Source of the DNA: Pirellulales bacterium
GTDB taxonomy: Bacteria; Planctomycetota; Planctomycetia; Pirellulales; Lacipirellulaceae
Length of the DNA: 37,029 bases
NCBI GenBank assembly: GCA_020849945.1
Contig: JADZFK010000012.1
Span: forward strand, 1 to 37,029
Direction: 5' to 3'
Shown piece by piece: positions 24,861-33,876 of the stretch (positions are counted from its first letter, which is position 1; every line of letters starts with the position of its first letter). The position numbers and the translations under genes were made by a program. Under the pieces are notes generated by a model. It was not told the origin of the DNA, did not search any database, and saw only the letters and a program-made list of their open reading frames with translations.

Positions 24861-25132
24861 GTTCCGTCCGAAGCAGGGTGTTGACCGGGGCCGAACGCAT
24901 TATCCACCAACCACACGAATCTTGACAACACGAATCAGCACGGCTCCCCCAGCCACCGCTTAGCCTCGATGCGAAGCCTCGGCAGGGCCGGGCAAGAACT
25001 CCGCTTCAAATCGAACGCGGTACCCAAGAATTCGGCCCAGCGGCGCCGGCAATCCGATCGAGATCGCCGCGCTTTCCGACGCAGATATCAGACGGTGGCC
25101 GCCGTAAGATGGAGCTTACAACCACCCGCCGC

Positions 25133-25948
25133 TTACGACACCAATTGCCTGTGCCGCCGATGATGCCGGGCTGGCAGCTTGATCTCGAACTGCTCATCGA
25201 CCTGGTCGAGGAACGAAGCCAGCGCCTCGTAGTAGGCAGGCGGCGGGGTATCGTTGTGGCCGGCAAAGTGAATCTTGTAGAACTCCTTCATCTGGCTTGG
25301 CGAAGATTCGTACAGTTCCAACGCCATTTCCAGCGGAACCACGTCATCGGCCGAACCGTGCGATTGGAAGGTCGGACCCAAGTATTTCTGAATGCGGCGG
25401 ATCGAATTGTACCGATTCCGCATGAAGATCCGCACCGGAAGCCACGGATAACGGTGGGCTGCCGCATCCGTCATTCTCGAAAACGTCGCTTCCAGAACGA
25501 GCGCTCGGGCCCCTTGTTCCACGGCAGCGCCAATCGAAACGCCGCCACCGAGCGAACGACCCATCAGAATAATGTCGTCGGTGTTTACGCCCTCGCGCTC
25601 GGCCAACCAGCGTTGGGCCGCCATACAATCGGCCACGCAACCCTTTTCCCACGGGGTTCCTCGGCTGCGGCCATAACCTCGGTAATCGTAAACGAACACC
25701 GTCGCATTCAACCGTTGCTGCAGCCGGACAACTAAACTGGAGAGGTCGGCCACATGCTCGCCGTTGCCATGCGAATACACAATGAAACGCCGCGAATCGG
25801 CCACGGGCACGTACCAGCCGTGCAGCTTCGTGTTATCCGCCGAGCGAAACCACACATTCTGCGGACGCAACCAGCGCGGCCGCCAGTCGCCACGCTCACG
25901 AGGTGGGCGGGGGTAAACCAGCGAACGCTCGATCATTCGTATCAGCAT
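25133..25948 (-). CDS. Alpha/beta hydrolase, Bem46/ABHD13-like
   Basis: 271 aa. Family landmarks: GWYVP, YSHGNGEH (oxyanion hole, HGNG), YDYRGYGRSRG, nucleophile elbow GRSLGGGVS, FQSHGSADDVVP near the acid residue, and FAGHNDTPP with catalytic His. No signal peptide; the N-terminus MLIRMIERSLVYPRPP lacks a long membrane segment, although members are often membrane-bound. Substrate unknown, probably a serine hydrolase. An ATG at 25936 is an alternative start. It lies between ruvB and ruvA with no evident functional link. Confidence 0.88.
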   Translation of the reverse strand: MLIRMIERSLVYPRPPRERGDWRPRWLRPQNVWFRSADNTKLHGWYVPVADSRRFIVYSHGNGEHVADLSSLVVRLQQRLNATVFVYDYRGYGRSRGTPWEKGCVADCMAAQRWLAEREGVNTDDIILMGRSLGGGVSIGAAVEQGARALVLEATFSRMTDAAAHRYPWLPVRIFMRNRYNSIRRIQKYLGPTFQSHGSADDVVPLEMALELYESSPSQMKEFYKIHFAGHNDTPPPAYYEALASFLDQVDEQFEIKLPARHHRRHRQLVS

Positions 25949-26471
25949 AGGGAATCAGCCGTGGCGGCCGAGTGGTTTCAGGTTCGATCGGGAAAGTGCT
26001 AGCCGTAAGCGAAGTGGTTTTGCGGACTGTCGAATCCGTCGTCAAATCGGCGAACTAGGTAGCCTTTATCGAATTGGGAAGGTGGGATAGCAAAACAACA
26101 GGATAGCTAGCATTGCTAGCGGTGGGAAGTAGCCTGCCGGCCAATCTGGCTGCCAATCTGGGCTTCGTGAACGAGTGGCTGCCAGTTTCCAAAATCTCTT
26201 TGAAATGAAGCTTCTCCGGGATCAAACGAAGCTAAGTTCGGCCTGGCAATTCTACCAGATGCAAAAGGGGCTGGTGGGAGGTAAAAATACGGGGAAAACA
26301 AGCCTATTTCAAGTACTTTTACCTTATCGACGCCCCTCGGTGGGAAGACCCAATATATCAACTCGCCGCCTGCCTGGGCAGGTCCCTACGGTAATGCCGC
26401 CATGCAAATCCGGCCAACCATCACGGTTTAACCGAGCCTTCGGAACAAAGCACCCCCACGATGGGGGTGTG
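25949..26471. other. Intergenic region without recognised gene
   Basis: About 520 bp between ruvA and the hydrolase. It includes a GCTAGCATTGCTAGC palindromic stretch near 26108-26122 and the hairpin after ruvA. A plus-strand frame starting inside this region carries a P-loop-like GGKNTGKTS, but no other GTPase motif follows it, so it was not called. Confidence 0.55.
26450..26470 (-). terminator. Terminator-like hairpin after ruvA
   Basis: 8-bp stem CACCCCCA/TGGGGGTG (26451-26458 and 26462-26469), loop 3 bases. It begins right at the ruvA stop on the minus strand and is followed by GCTTTG, a short T run. Confidence 0.6.
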
Positions 26472-27098
26472 TCATTCTCCGTGGCTCTTCTCATAAATGG
26501 CATGCAGCAGCGAATCGACATCCTTGTATTTCGCCTTCTTTTCCAGCGCCCCGTCGAGCAAACGATGGGCTTCGCTATCGCTATGGCCAAGTGCCCGCAG
26601 GATATCGAATGTTTCGGTCAGCAGGTCGCGTTCCACGTCGGCCACCGGCCGGGCATCGCGGCCCACCAGCAAGGCAAACTTGGGTACGCGGCGTCGCAAC
26701 TTGGCGATGATCCGCTCGGCCGTTGCCGGCCCAATGCCCGGCAACGTCGCCAAACCCTTCGCATCTTGCTCTTCGATCAGAGCGGCCACTTCTTGCACGG
26801 GCCGCACCATCGCCCGCAGCGCCTTCTTCACGCCGACGCCGTCCACCTCGCAAAACATCTCGAAGAACTCCCGCTCCACTGGGTTCAAGAACCCAACCAA
26901 CCGCGGGATGAGCCGACCCTGCATCGCGTTGCCTTCCAGGTACTCCACCGTGTGGAGGCTGACTTCCCGCCCAACCTGGTCCTGCAAATTCCGGCGGGCA
27001 AACTCGGGAATAAGGACCTCATATTCGAACGCCCCCACGGCAAGCGTCAGGGTATCGGAAACTACCGCAACAGGTACACCCGTAATTTTCGTGATCAT
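26472..27098 (-). CDS. ruvA: Holliday junction branch migration protein RuvA
   Basis: Tetrameric Holliday-junction binding protein, partner of RuvB. The product is 208 aa from the ATG at 27098 (MITKITGVPV). An N-terminal OB-fold (residues 1-65) is followed by HhH motifs; GVGVKKALRAM and LPGIGPATAERIIAKLR are the two helix-hairpin-helix elements (about 80-140). The C-terminal domain III binds RuvB: DILRALGHSDSEAHRLLDGAL. Upstream are four GGGTCGA-type heptads starting 6 bases from the ATG, with no Shine-Dalgarno. The longer frame to 27140 merely translates the repeats and is rejected. Confidence 0.94.
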   Translation of the reverse strand: MITKITGVPVAVVSDTLTLAVGAFEYEVLIPEFARRNLQDQVGREVSLHTVEYLEGNAMQGRLIPRLVGFLNPVEREFFEMFCEVDGVGVKKALRAMVRPVQEVAALIEEQDAKGLATLPGIGPATAERIIAKLRRRVPKFALLVGRDARPVADVERDLLTETFDILRALGHSDSEAHRLLDGALEKKAKYKDVDSLLHAIYEKSHGE

Positions 27099-27104
27099 GC
27101 AAGT

Positions 27105-27132
27105 GGGTCGAGGGTCTAAGGTCGAGGGTCGG
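27105..27132. repeat. Heptad array in front of ruvA
   Basis: Four in-phase units GGGTCGA, GGGTCTA, AGGTCGA and GGGTCGG. Same unit as at 19757 and 20863. The array starts 6 bases before the ruvA ATG on the minus strand. Confidence 0.85.
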
Positions 27133-27325
27133 AACAACAATGCCGAAAGTTAGCGGCGGCGGCCACGCCGCTGCGATCACGCGGGAGTTTGCAGCCCAAG
27201 AATCGCAAAACGCCCGCCAAGAGCCTCTAATTCAATCGTGCAAATACAGGAGCGATTCATCAGGCTCAACCAGTAGCCGCGTCGGCCGCCCATCATACCG
27301 CCCGCGGCCCGCTGCCCCCAGCCCC

Positions 27326-27832
27326 CTACTCTCGCTTCGCCATCTGCTCATGGCGGCTCAGATAACCGTGGCACAACGCAATCGCCAGGGCGTCGGCCAC
27401 ATCGGGCGGTTCGGGCAGTTCGGACAGGTTCAGTTCGCGGCGTATCGCCTCCTGCATCTGCCACTTGGCGGCATGGCCATTGCCCGTAATCGTTTTCTTG
27501 ATCTGCGTTGCCCGGTAACTCACTACGGCAATGCCCGCCTCGGCCGCCGCCAACACGATCACACCACGGGCGTGGCCCATGAGGATCGCCGTCGTCGGCC
27601 GGTCGTAGTGGGTGTAAAGTTCTTCAATCGCCAACACCTCGGGCTTCAGCGTGGCAATCACCTCCGCCACCCCGTCGTGAACCTCCTTCACCCGCTCGCC
27701 CAACTCGGATTTCTCGGCGTTGCATCTTCCGCGCACCACGCCGGCCTCCACCAGCCGCGGAGCACGACCTTCAAAATCGAGCACACCATAACCCGTGGTG
27801 TTGAGACCAGGATCGATACCAAGGATTCGCAT
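27326..27832 (-). CDS. ruvC: Holliday junction endodeoxyribonuclease RuvC
   Basis: 168 aa RNase H-like resolvase that cuts the junction. Catalytic residues visible: Asp7 in MRILGIDPG, the Glu-Glu pair in AIEELYTHYD, and the C-terminal acidic pair in PPDVADALAIAL. The motif VSYRATQIKKTITGNGHAAKWQM fits family. It is between cysS and ruvA on the same strand, likely one transcription unit ispF-cysS-ruvC-ruvA; gap to ruvA is about 230 bp with no terminator recognised. Confidence 0.97.
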   Translation of the reverse strand: MRILGIDPGLNTTGYGVLDFEGRAPRLVEAGVVRGRCNAEKSELGERVKEVHDGVAEVIATLKPEVLAIEELYTHYDRPTTAILMGHARGVIVLAAAEAGIAVVSYRATQIKKTITGNGHAAKWQMQEAIRRELNLSELPEPPDVADALAIALCHGYLSRHEQMAKRE

Positions 27833-27895
27833 AATGCCATCGATGCGTTGAACGGCTGTAACCCCTGTTCATTCGTCGCACAAGTATATCGGCAA

Positions 27896-29686
27896 CTACG
27901 CCAACGTCCACTCCGTACCGCCGGCGCGGTCTTCGAGTGTCACGCCGATTTCACCGAGGCGGGTGCGAATCATGTCGCCGGTGGCGAAATCTTTCGCGGC
28001 GCGAGCATCCGCGCGCAACTGTATTAGCAAGCCCATAATCGCACCACTCCATTTAGCTCCCGGCGAGTCGCCGGGGGCCGAGTCGCCCGGGGCCGTGCCG
28101 CCCAGGCCGGTTTGCGATGCACTCCACTCCGTTCCACCCGCCCGGTCTTCGAGCACAATGCCCAGCGGCCCCAGCGTATCGCGAATCTTGTCGGCCACCG
28201 CGAAGTTCTTATTCTTGCGGGCCGCCGCTCGCACTTCGATCACCAGCGGCATCAGCTTCGCGGTGAGGTCGTCGCCTTTGCCGGCGGTCGCGGGGGGCTT
28301 CAAAAACATGCCCAGGATGTTGGCCAATTCCTTGATCGTCGTCAGAAGTGACGTGAACTTGGCGATGGCCGCCATGTCGTTCTTGCCATCTCCTTCGAGG
28401 TTCGCCTCGTCGCAGAACTTGTTGGTGATCGTGGACAACTCGAACAGTTCGCCGATTGCCCCGCCCGTGTTGAAGTCATCGTCCATTGCAGCGATGAACC
28501 GCTCGCGACACCTGGCAGCCGGCGAGGCCGCTTCAGCGGCCGCTGAAGCGGCCTCGCCATCACTCTTGGATTCAGAGCGATGGGTGTTCGGCTTGAGTGC
28601 GTAGAAATCGTGCCCCGTAATGCGTGTGTAGCGCTTGAACAAACGATAAAACGCTTCCAAGCCGGTGCCCGCCTCTTCAATAGCCGGCTCGTTGAACAAC
28701 ACCGTGCTGCGATAGTGCGTGCGCAACAGGAAAAAGCGAATCCGCTCGCCCCCTTGCCGCTTGATGAGGTCGGCCAACCCGCCGGCGCCCTTCGAGCGGC
28801 TCATCTTTTCGCCCGCATCGCCGCCGCCAATCTTACCGCTATCGCCACCTTTGCGCAACAACCCGTTGTGCGCCCAGTACAGCACCATCGGCTTGTGGTG
28901 GCAGCACTCGCTCTGAGCAATTTCGTTTTCATGGTGCGGAAACACCAGGTCAAGCCCGCCGCCGTGGATGTCAAACGTTTCGCCCAGCAGCTTCTTGCTC
29001 ATCGCCGAACACTCGATGTGCCACCCCGGCCGCCCGGCGCCCCACGGGCTTTCCCACGAGGGCTCGCCCGGCTTGGCACTTTTCCACAACGCGAAGTCGG
29101 CCACGTGCCGCTTCCGCTCGCCCGTCGAGCCCCCTTCGCCCTGCATCGACTCGATCGACCGATTCGAAAGCTTGCCGTACTCGGCATCTTTGCCAACATC
29201 GAAATACACGTCGCCCTCCGATTCATACGCGTTCCCCTGCTTCACCAACTCTTCAACAAACGCGATGATCTCCGGCATGCAATCGGTCGCCCGCGGGAAA
29301 TGGTCGATCTGGTCGACGCCGAGCGCTGCCAAGTTCGATTGGTAGTCTTCAATGTTTTCCTCGGCCACCTGCAGCATGGAAATGCCGCGCTCGTTGGCTT
29401 TCTTGATGAGCTTGTCATCGACATCGGTAATGTTGACGACCCAATTCACCTTGTAACCACGGTAGGTGAGGTATCGCTTGATGCAATCGAAGATCACCGG
29501 CCCCACCATGTGGCCAATGTGGGCCTTGTCGTACACGGTTGGCCCGCACAAATAAATGCCCACCTTGCCCGCCTCCACCGTGGCAAACGGCTCCTTGCGC
29601 TTCGAAAGCGTGTTGTACACACGCAACGTCGGATGGGCGGGGGCGGTGTTCGCAGGGGTCGGCTTGGTTTGCATCGTCGCGGTCAT
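27896..29686 (-). CDS. cysS: Cysteinyl-tRNA synthetase with duplicated C-terminal module
   Basis: Attaches Cys to tRNA-Cys. 596 aa from the ATG at 29686 (an ATG at 29674 is also possible; no Shine-Dalgarno at either). HIGH is at 56-59. Zn ligands are Cys47, Cys226, His251 and Glu255. KMSRS is at 294-298, with a Gly-rich insert just before it. Longer than the usual 460-500 aa. The end has two copies of the final module, about 477-521 and 550-593, both ending [10 protein letters not shown]. They are joined by a linker [14 protein letters not shown] encoded by GC-rich palindromic DNA. A further in-frame palindrome (28521-28558) encodes [12 protein letters not shown] at about 377-388. Core aminoacylation residues look intact. 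Confidence 0.95.
   Translation of the reverse strand: MTATMQTKPTPANTAPAHPTLRVYNTLSKRKEPFATVEAGKVGIYLCGPTVYDKAHIGHMVGPVIFDCIKRYLTYRGYKVNWVVNITDVDDKLIKKANERGISMLQVAEENIEDYQSNLAALGVDQIDHFPRATDCMPEIIAFVEELVKQGNAYESEGDVYFDVGKDAEYGKLSNRSIESMQGEGGSTGERKRHVADFALWKSAKPGEPSWESPWGAGRPGWHIECSAMSKKLLGETFDIHGGGLDLVFPHHENEIAQSECCHHKPMVLYWAHNGLLRKGGDSGKIGGGDAGEKMSRSKGAGGLADLIKRQGGERIRFFLLRTHYRSTVLFNEPAIEEAGTGLEAFYRLFKRYTRITGHDFYALKPNTHRSESKSDGEAASAAAEAASPAARCRERFIAAMDDDFNTGGAIGELFELSTITNKFCDEANLEGDGKNDMAAIAKFTSLLTTIKELANILGMFLKPPATAGKGDDLTAKLMPLVIEVRAAARKNKNFAVADKIRDTLGPLGIVLEDRAGGTEWSASQTGLGGTAPGDSAPGDSPGAKWSGAIMGLLIQLRADARAAKDFATGDMIRTRLGEIGVTLEDRAGGTEWTLA
28059..28092. repeat. Palindromic GC-rich segment in the cysS linker
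   Basis: 28059-28075 reads CCCGGCGAGTCGCCGGG (arms of 8), followed by a related GGCCGAGTCGCCCGGGGCC. In frame it encodes the Ala-Pro-Gly-Asp-Ser repeats between the two C-terminal modules. Confidence 0.85.
28521..28558. repeat. Perfect 38-bp palindrome inside cysS
   Basis: Two 19-bp arms, GGCGAGGCCGCTTCAGCGG and its exact complement, without spacer. It sits in frame in a linker and encodes Gly/Ala/Glu/Ser-rich sequence. REP-like; not a terminator. Confidence 0.95.
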
Positions 29687-29795
29687 TGGTTGGTTTTCAG
29701 ATTGATGATTGATGTGGACGTTGTGTTGTGTTCGCTCGCGTTCATTCTGATTAGCCGCGACGCGGAGGCTCGGCGGAGCGGAGCGCGCTGCTGTG

Positions 29796-30284
29796 TTATC
29801 CACTACCGCCCTCGTTTGCTTCGACGAGCGCCACGCATCGCGCCACTACGAGCTCTTCGCGCCCCACCGGCCCCACGCCTTCGCCCGTCTTCGCCTTGAT
29901 GCTCACCTGATGCGGATTCAACCGCAACGCGCCGGCAATCCGGTGACGCATGGCATCGATGTAATCGGCCAACTTCGGCCGCTCGGCATGAACCACGCAA
30001 TCCAGATTCACGACACGGTAGCCAGCCTCGGCCACCTTGGCGGCGGCCAGGCCGAGCATCTCGGCCGAGTCGCGGTTGCGATTCGCCGGGTCGGTGTTCG
30101 GGAACATGCGGCCGATATCGGGCAAAGCCGCCGCCCCGAGCAGCGCATCGGTCACCGCATGCAACAGCACGTCGGCATCGCTGTGGCCAACCAGATGCCG
30201 ATCGTGCGGCACATCAATACCGCCCAACCGCAGCGGGCCGCCCGGCTCGGTCCGGTGCGAGTCCTCGCCAAGTCCAATCCGCAA
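29796..30284 (-). CDS. ispF: 2-C-methyl-D-erythritol 2,4-cyclodiphosphate synthase
   Basis: Non-mevalonate isoprenoid pathway enzyme, forming the cyclodiphosphate from CDP-ME 2-phosphate; a cytoplasmic trimer with one Zn per subunit. The product is 162 aa from the TTG at 30284 ([11 protein letters not shown]). A TTG at 30311 extends it by 9 residues; no ATG fits and GGAGAG lies 14 bases upstream of the chosen TTG. Zn ligands fit Asp and His in GEDSHR and His in [12 protein letters not shown]. The cytidine/phosphate part is [13 protein letters not shown]; the end has [10 protein letters not shown]. First gene of the probable ispF-cysS-ruvC-ruvA unit. Confidence 0.94.
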   Translation of the reverse strand: MRIGLGEDSHRTEPGGPLRLGGIDVPHDRHLVGHSDADVLLHAVTDALLGAAALPDIGRMFPNTDPANRNRDSAEMLGLAAAKVAEAGYRVVNLDCVVHAERPKLADYIDAMRHRIAGALRLNPHQVSIKAKTGEGVGPVGREELVVARCVALVEANEGGSG

Positions 30285-30562
30285 AGCGCTCGTAGTGTTC
30301 TCTCCGCACAAAAAGGAAAGCTGGATATTGTGCGCGGATTATACCCCGCCCCCAGAAACCCGACAACGCGAGTGCCGCTAGCAAAACGTCTGGACGCCAT
30401 TTCTCACAAGCCAAACCACGGAGTTAAAAAGACATGGCGTCACGGAGACAACCCGAAAGACGATTGTCATGAGGAAACCTATCTGAAAACACTTTTCTGT
30501 TCCAGCGGTGCCTAATACCCACACACAGGGAAAATCCTTTTCGACTGCCAAAAACTCCGGTT

Positions 30563-30805
30563 TCAGACAGCGGCCGGATGTTCGTTCTGAATCGTGATCG
30601 TAGGATTTGAGTTGATCGGCGGAATGGGAAGATTTTGAGCAGCCAATAGTGCAATATGTTCTTTCATCCCATGACGGGCTTGGTAAAGGCAATCCTCGAC
30701 TGAATGACCAATGCCCGTGAATCCTTCCAGTTCAGGTGAGTAGAAGCCGAAGAAATCGGGTTCCTCCGTGGCCTCGACAATCAATGAGTAGGATAGGTCA
30801 ATCAT
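30563..30805 (-). CDS. hicB: HicB-like antitoxin
   Basis: 80 aa, start ATG at 30805. It has the HicB half-barrel pattern: YSLIVEATEEPDFFGFYSPELEGFTGIGHSVEDCLYQARHGMKEHI, in which a beta strand-rich part with PELEG(F/C) and GxGxSxEDA-like elements precedes a helix. The C-terminus is short (PIPPINSNPTITIQNEHPAAV) and has no ribbon-helix-helix or HTH DNA-binding domain, so transcriptional autoregulation is doubtful. It follows HicA with an 8-base gap, in the order toxin then antitoxin. Confidence 0.85.
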   Translation of the reverse strand: MIDLSYSLIVEATEEPDFFGFYSPELEGFTGIGHSVEDCLYQARHGMKEHIALLAAQNLPIPPINSNPTITIQNEHPAAV

Positions 30806-30813
30806 AGAAGCCT

Positions 30814-31008
30814 CTATCGCGGGCGCTTGACGCCGGCGGCTCTTAGAATCGCATTGCATGTGCCGGTAGGCACTTCCCTTGAACCATGAAAGTCAACGCG
30901 GATCAATCGTTCACAACCTGTTTTGGAATAATAGCGTACCGAACCTTTCTCCTTCTGCAGTGAGAAGCCGTTGCTTTCCAACAAGCGGACTAACTCGGAG
31001 AACTTCAT
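30814..31008 (-). CDS. hicA: HicA-like toxin with substituted catalytic position
   Basis: 64 aa from the ATG at 31008 (MKFSELVRLLESNGF). Family knowledge: HicA is a double-stranded-RNA-binding-fold mRNA interferase whose catalytic His is about residue 24 in the GSHH motif. Here the motif reads KGSVRYYSK with Val24 and Arg25, so that His is absent; the later VDFHGSREVPTGTCNAILRAAG is typical of the family. Either the activity differs, a different His is used, or the toxin is inactive. The upstream in-frame extension to 31062 is not conserved-looking. It and hicB form an operon of two. Confidence 0.86.
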   Translation of the reverse strand: MKFSELVRLLESNGFSLQKEKGSVRYYSKTGCERLIRVDFHGSREVPTGTCNAILRAAGVKRPR

Positions 31009-31160
31009 GGCAGTTATATTATTATACGACAAATAGGGGGTTAGCCAGCTCATGTTCGACACGAAGCTTGGCCTAGCCGAATTCGCCTATCCAGCCTTAT
31101 AGCGGCGGAATGGAATAGGGTGCTCCGGTTGGACGAACAGTCCTCCCCCATCGCAACCGC

Positions 31161-32330
31161 CTACGTCTTCGCGGCCGCAGCCATTTCTTTCGCTTTGTCG
31201 GTCTTCTCCCAAGTGAACTCGGGCTCGCTGCGGCCAAAGTGGCCGCCGGCGGCCGTCTTGCGGTAGATGGGCCGCCGCAGGTCGAGGTGCTTGATGATGC
31301 CGGCCGGCGTGAGCGGGAAGTGCTCGCGAATCAGCTCGCAAATGCGGACATCGTCTAAACGGCCCGTGCCGTCGGTATCCACGTTGACGCTCACGGGTTC
31401 GGAAACGCCGATCGCGTAGGCCAACTGCACTTCGCACCGATCGGCGATTCCGGCGGCCACAATGTTTTTGGCCACGTAGCGGGCCATATACGCCGCGCTG
31501 CGATCGACCTTCGTGGGGTCTTTTCCGCTGAACGCGCCGCCGCCGTGCCGCCCCCAACCGCCGTAGGTATCGACGATGATCTTCCGACCGGTCAGGCCGC
31601 AATCGCCGTGCGGGCCGCCCGTGATGAACTGCCCCGTGGGGTTGATATGGTACTTGATCTCGCCCTTGACGAGGCCGGCCGGCAACATCGGGTTGATCAC
31701 CTGATTGATGACGAACTTCTCGATCTCCGACTTCTTCACTTTCGCATCGTGCTGCGTGGAAACAACAACCGTATCGATCCGCACCGGTTTCGCGCCGTCA
31801 AACTCGATCGTGACCTGGCTTTTGCTGTCGGGGCGCAGCCAATCGACTTCTTGTTTGAAGCGGGCTTCCGTCAGGCGATTAATGATTTTGTGGGCAAGCG
31901 AAATGGGCAGCGGCATCAGCTCGGGCGTATGGTTGCAGGCATAACCGAACATCAGGCCCTGGTCGCCCGCGCCGATTTCCTTGCCTTTCGTGTCGTCGGA
32001 ATTGACCCCCATCGCGATATCGGGGCTTTGCTCGTGGACGGCCACAAGCACCGAGCAGTGATCGGCACTGATGCCCATCGAGGCTTCCGTGTAGCCCACG
32101 TCGTGAATCACTTCGCGGACGACCTTCTGCATATCGACGTAGGCTTTCGTCGTGATTTCGCCCGCAATGACGGCAAGACCCGTCGTCACCATCGTTTCGC
32201 AAGCCACCCGGCTCATCGGGTCTTGGGCGAAGAGGGCGTCCAGAACGCCATCGGAAATTTGGTCGGCCAACTTGTCGGGATGCCCCATGCTGACCGATTC
32301 GCTCGTAAACAAATGCCTGCCAGATGCCAC
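31161..32330 (-). CDS. metK: S-adenosylmethionine synthase
   Basis: Makes SAM from Met and ATP in the cytoplasm, tetrameric. The product is 389 aa. GTG start at 32330, with AGGAG about 7 bases before it. Motifs: [59 protein letters not shown] (phosphate loop), [19 protein letters not shown]. The tail ends with an Ala/Lys stretch. No SAM riboswitch consensus was recognised in the 222 bp upstream, which it shares with the divergent rpmF. Confidence 0.97.
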   Translation of the reverse strand: MASGRHLFTSESVSMGHPDKLADQISDGVLDALFAQDPMSRVACETMVTTGLAVIAGEITTKAYVDMQKVVREVIHDVGYTEASMGISADHCSVLVAVHEQSPDIAMGVNSDDTKGKEIGAGDQGLMFGYACNHTPELMPLPISLAHKIINRLTEARFKQEVDWLRPDSKSQVTIEFDGAKPVRIDTVVVSTQHDAKVKKSEIEKFVINQVINPMLPAGLVKGEIKYHINPTGQFITGGPHGDCGLTGRKIIVDTYGGWGRHGGGAFSGKDPTKVDRSAAYMARYVAKNIVAAGIADRCEVQLAYAIGVSEPVSVNVDTDGTGRLDDVRICELIREHFPLTPAGIIKHLDLRRPIYRKTAAGGHFGRSEPEFTWEKTDKAKEMAAAAKT

Positions 32331-32552
32331 GGAAGTGCTCCTAATATCTATCCTGAAGAATGAAGAAGTCGATGAGAAATGAACCGTACTTTGCCGGTCG
32401 AATACCGCTGGAATCCTTTATCTTACTTCTCGGACCCTGGGGCAGGCAACGGCCAACACGGCGATTCCGCCCTTGACGGGCCGAGGGCAGGCCCCTTACG
32501 CTGATAAGTTCAACACAAGACACTATTTTGTGCCCTATTTGCAGGTGTTCTC

Positions 32553-32729
32553 ATGGCTGTTCCTAAACGCAAACAATCGAATTCTCGCACGGGTATGCGT
32601 CGCTCGCACGATGCCCTCAAGGCCAAGCAGCTTCAGGCCTGCCCCAAGTGTGGCACGATGAAACCCTCGCACGTGGTCTGCCCGAACTGCGGCCAGTACG
32701 GCGGCCGGGCAATCGTCGAGACCGAGTAG
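32553..32729 (+). CDS. rpmF: Ribosomal protein bL32
   Basis: 58 aa, too short for standard long-ORF lists. The N-terminus MAVPKRKQSNSRTGMRRSHDA is diagnostic of bL32. A zinc ribbon CPKC (30-33) and CPNC (43-46) is intact, so this is the C+ form. AGGTG lies about 6 bases before the ATG. It opens the fatty-acid cluster, as in many bacteria, but the usual plsX and fabH do not follow. Confidence 0.95.
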   Translation: MAVPKRKQSNSRTGMRRSHDALKAKQLQACPKCGTMKPSHVVCPNCGQYGGRAIVETE

Positions 32730-32775
32730 ATTCCTGGCTAGACAGGCAGACAAAGAGACGGAGAGAATCGCAGGA

Positions 32776-32867
32776 GTTGGGGGAGGGGTCTTTGACCCCG
32801 ATGAAACGTCGAAGTTCTGTTCCTTATTTGAAGGTGACATGACATCGGCATCGGAGACGCCCCCCAC
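32776..32867. repeat. Small inverted-repeat element, copy 2
   Basis: A relative of 10684-10771, 92 bp, with blocks GACCCCGATG, AGTTC, TTAT and ATCGGC in the same order and imperfect inverted ends (GGGGTCTTTGACCCC is itself a palindrome at the left). Between rpmF and fabD. Confidence 0.7.
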
Positions 32868-32939
32868 GCATTTGCTTTGCCTTCCTCGCCCTTTGTCTTT
32901 TCTATGTGATGTCTCTCGACTAGATCAATCGCCTCGCGC

Positions 32940-33863
32940 ATGTCTACCGACGCCGCCAGAATTGCTTTTCTCTTCCCTGGCCAGGGCGCACAGGCCGTGG
33001 GCATGGGTTCGGCTGTTTGCTCACAAGTACCGGCCGCCCGCAAGTTATTCGATCGCGCTGGCGACGTGCTGGGCTACGACCTCTATCAACTGTGCGCGGA
33101 AGGGCCTGCCGAGAAACTTGATTCGACCGTCTACAGCCAGCCGGCGTTGTTCGTTGCCGGCCTGGCCGCCCTGGAACGGTTGAAACAAGATTCGCCCGCG
33201 CTTTTCGAACAATGCTCGGCAACCGCGGGCCTCAGCCTGGGTGAGTACACGGCGCTGGTGTTCGCAGGCGCGATGGATTTCAACTCGGGGTTGCGCGTGG
33301 TGCAAGAGCGTGGCCGGGCCATGCAAGCAGCGGCCGATGCTTCGCCGGGCGGCATGGTCAGCCTATTGGGCATGGAGCGCGAGCAGGTCGAATCACTCAT
33401 CGCAGAAGCTCGCGGCACCGAGGTGCTCGAAGTGGCCAACTTGCTTTGCCCGGGGAATATCGTCGTTTCGGGCCACCAAACGGCCTGCCAGCGAGTGGCC
33501 GAATTGGCCACGGCGGCCGGAGCGATGAAGGTGATTCCCTTGGCCGTTGCCGGGGCGTTTCACACGCCGCTCATGCAACCGGCGCTCGATCGTTTGCGAG
33601 CCGCTCTGGCCGATGTAACCATAAAACCGCCGCGAATTCCGGTCATTTCCAACGTCGATGCCCTGCCGCACAGCGACCCCGATGAAATCCGCGATCTACT
33701 GATTCGCCAGGTGTGCTCGCAGGTTCGCTGGGAAGATTCGATGCGGTACCTCATCGACCAGCACGGCATCGCGCAGTTCTACGAACTAGGCCCCGGCCGA
33801 GTGCTAACGGGCTTGATGAAACGAATCAACCGCAAAATGCCGTGCGAAAACGTGGCGGCATGA
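32940..33863 (+). CDS. fabD: Malonyl-CoA:ACP transacylase
   Basis: Loads malonate on ACP for fatty-acid synthesis. The product is 307 aa. FPGQGAQAVGMG (12-23) is the N-terminal glycine loop. The catalytic Ser99 is in GLSLGE; the usual motif is GHSLGE, so His98 is replaced by Leu. Catalytic His208 is in AGAFHTPLM. ELGPGRVLTGLMKRI closes the protein. No Shine-Dalgarno is visible at the ATG at 32940. First enzyme gene after rpmF; fabG follows 217 bp later. Confidence 0.95.
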   Translation: MSTDAARIAFLFPGQGAQAVGMGSAVCSQVPAARKLFDRAGDVLGYDLYQLCAEGPAEKLDSTVYSQPALFVAGLAALERLKQDSPALFEQCSATAGLSLGEYTALVFAGAMDFNSGLRVVQERGRAMQAAADASPGGMVSLLGMEREQVESLIAEARGTEVLEVANLLCPGNIVVSGHQTACQRVAELATAAGAMKVIPLAVAGAFHTPLMQPALDRLRAALADVTIKPPRIPVISNVDALPHSDPDEIRDLLIRQVCSQVRWEDSMRYLIDQHGIAQFYELGPGRVLTGLMKRINRKMPCENVAA

Positions 33864-33876
33864 CTTTTTATTCACC

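Noticed and set aside
26175..27119. Plus-strand frame with a P-loop-like motif GGKNTGKTS in the region before ruvA
   Set aside because: No further GTPase motif, no ribosome binding site, and most of it is antisense to ruvA.
27099..27140. N-terminal extension of RuvA
   Set aside because: Encoded by GGGTCGA-type repeats; the standard start MITKI is at 27098.
28580..29899. 439-codon plus-strand frame over cysS
   Set aside because: Antisense shadow; no domain and it crosses the intergenic gap.
32331..32552. SAM or SAH riboswitch upstream of metK
   Set aside because: No consensus core of a known class could be recognised by eye.
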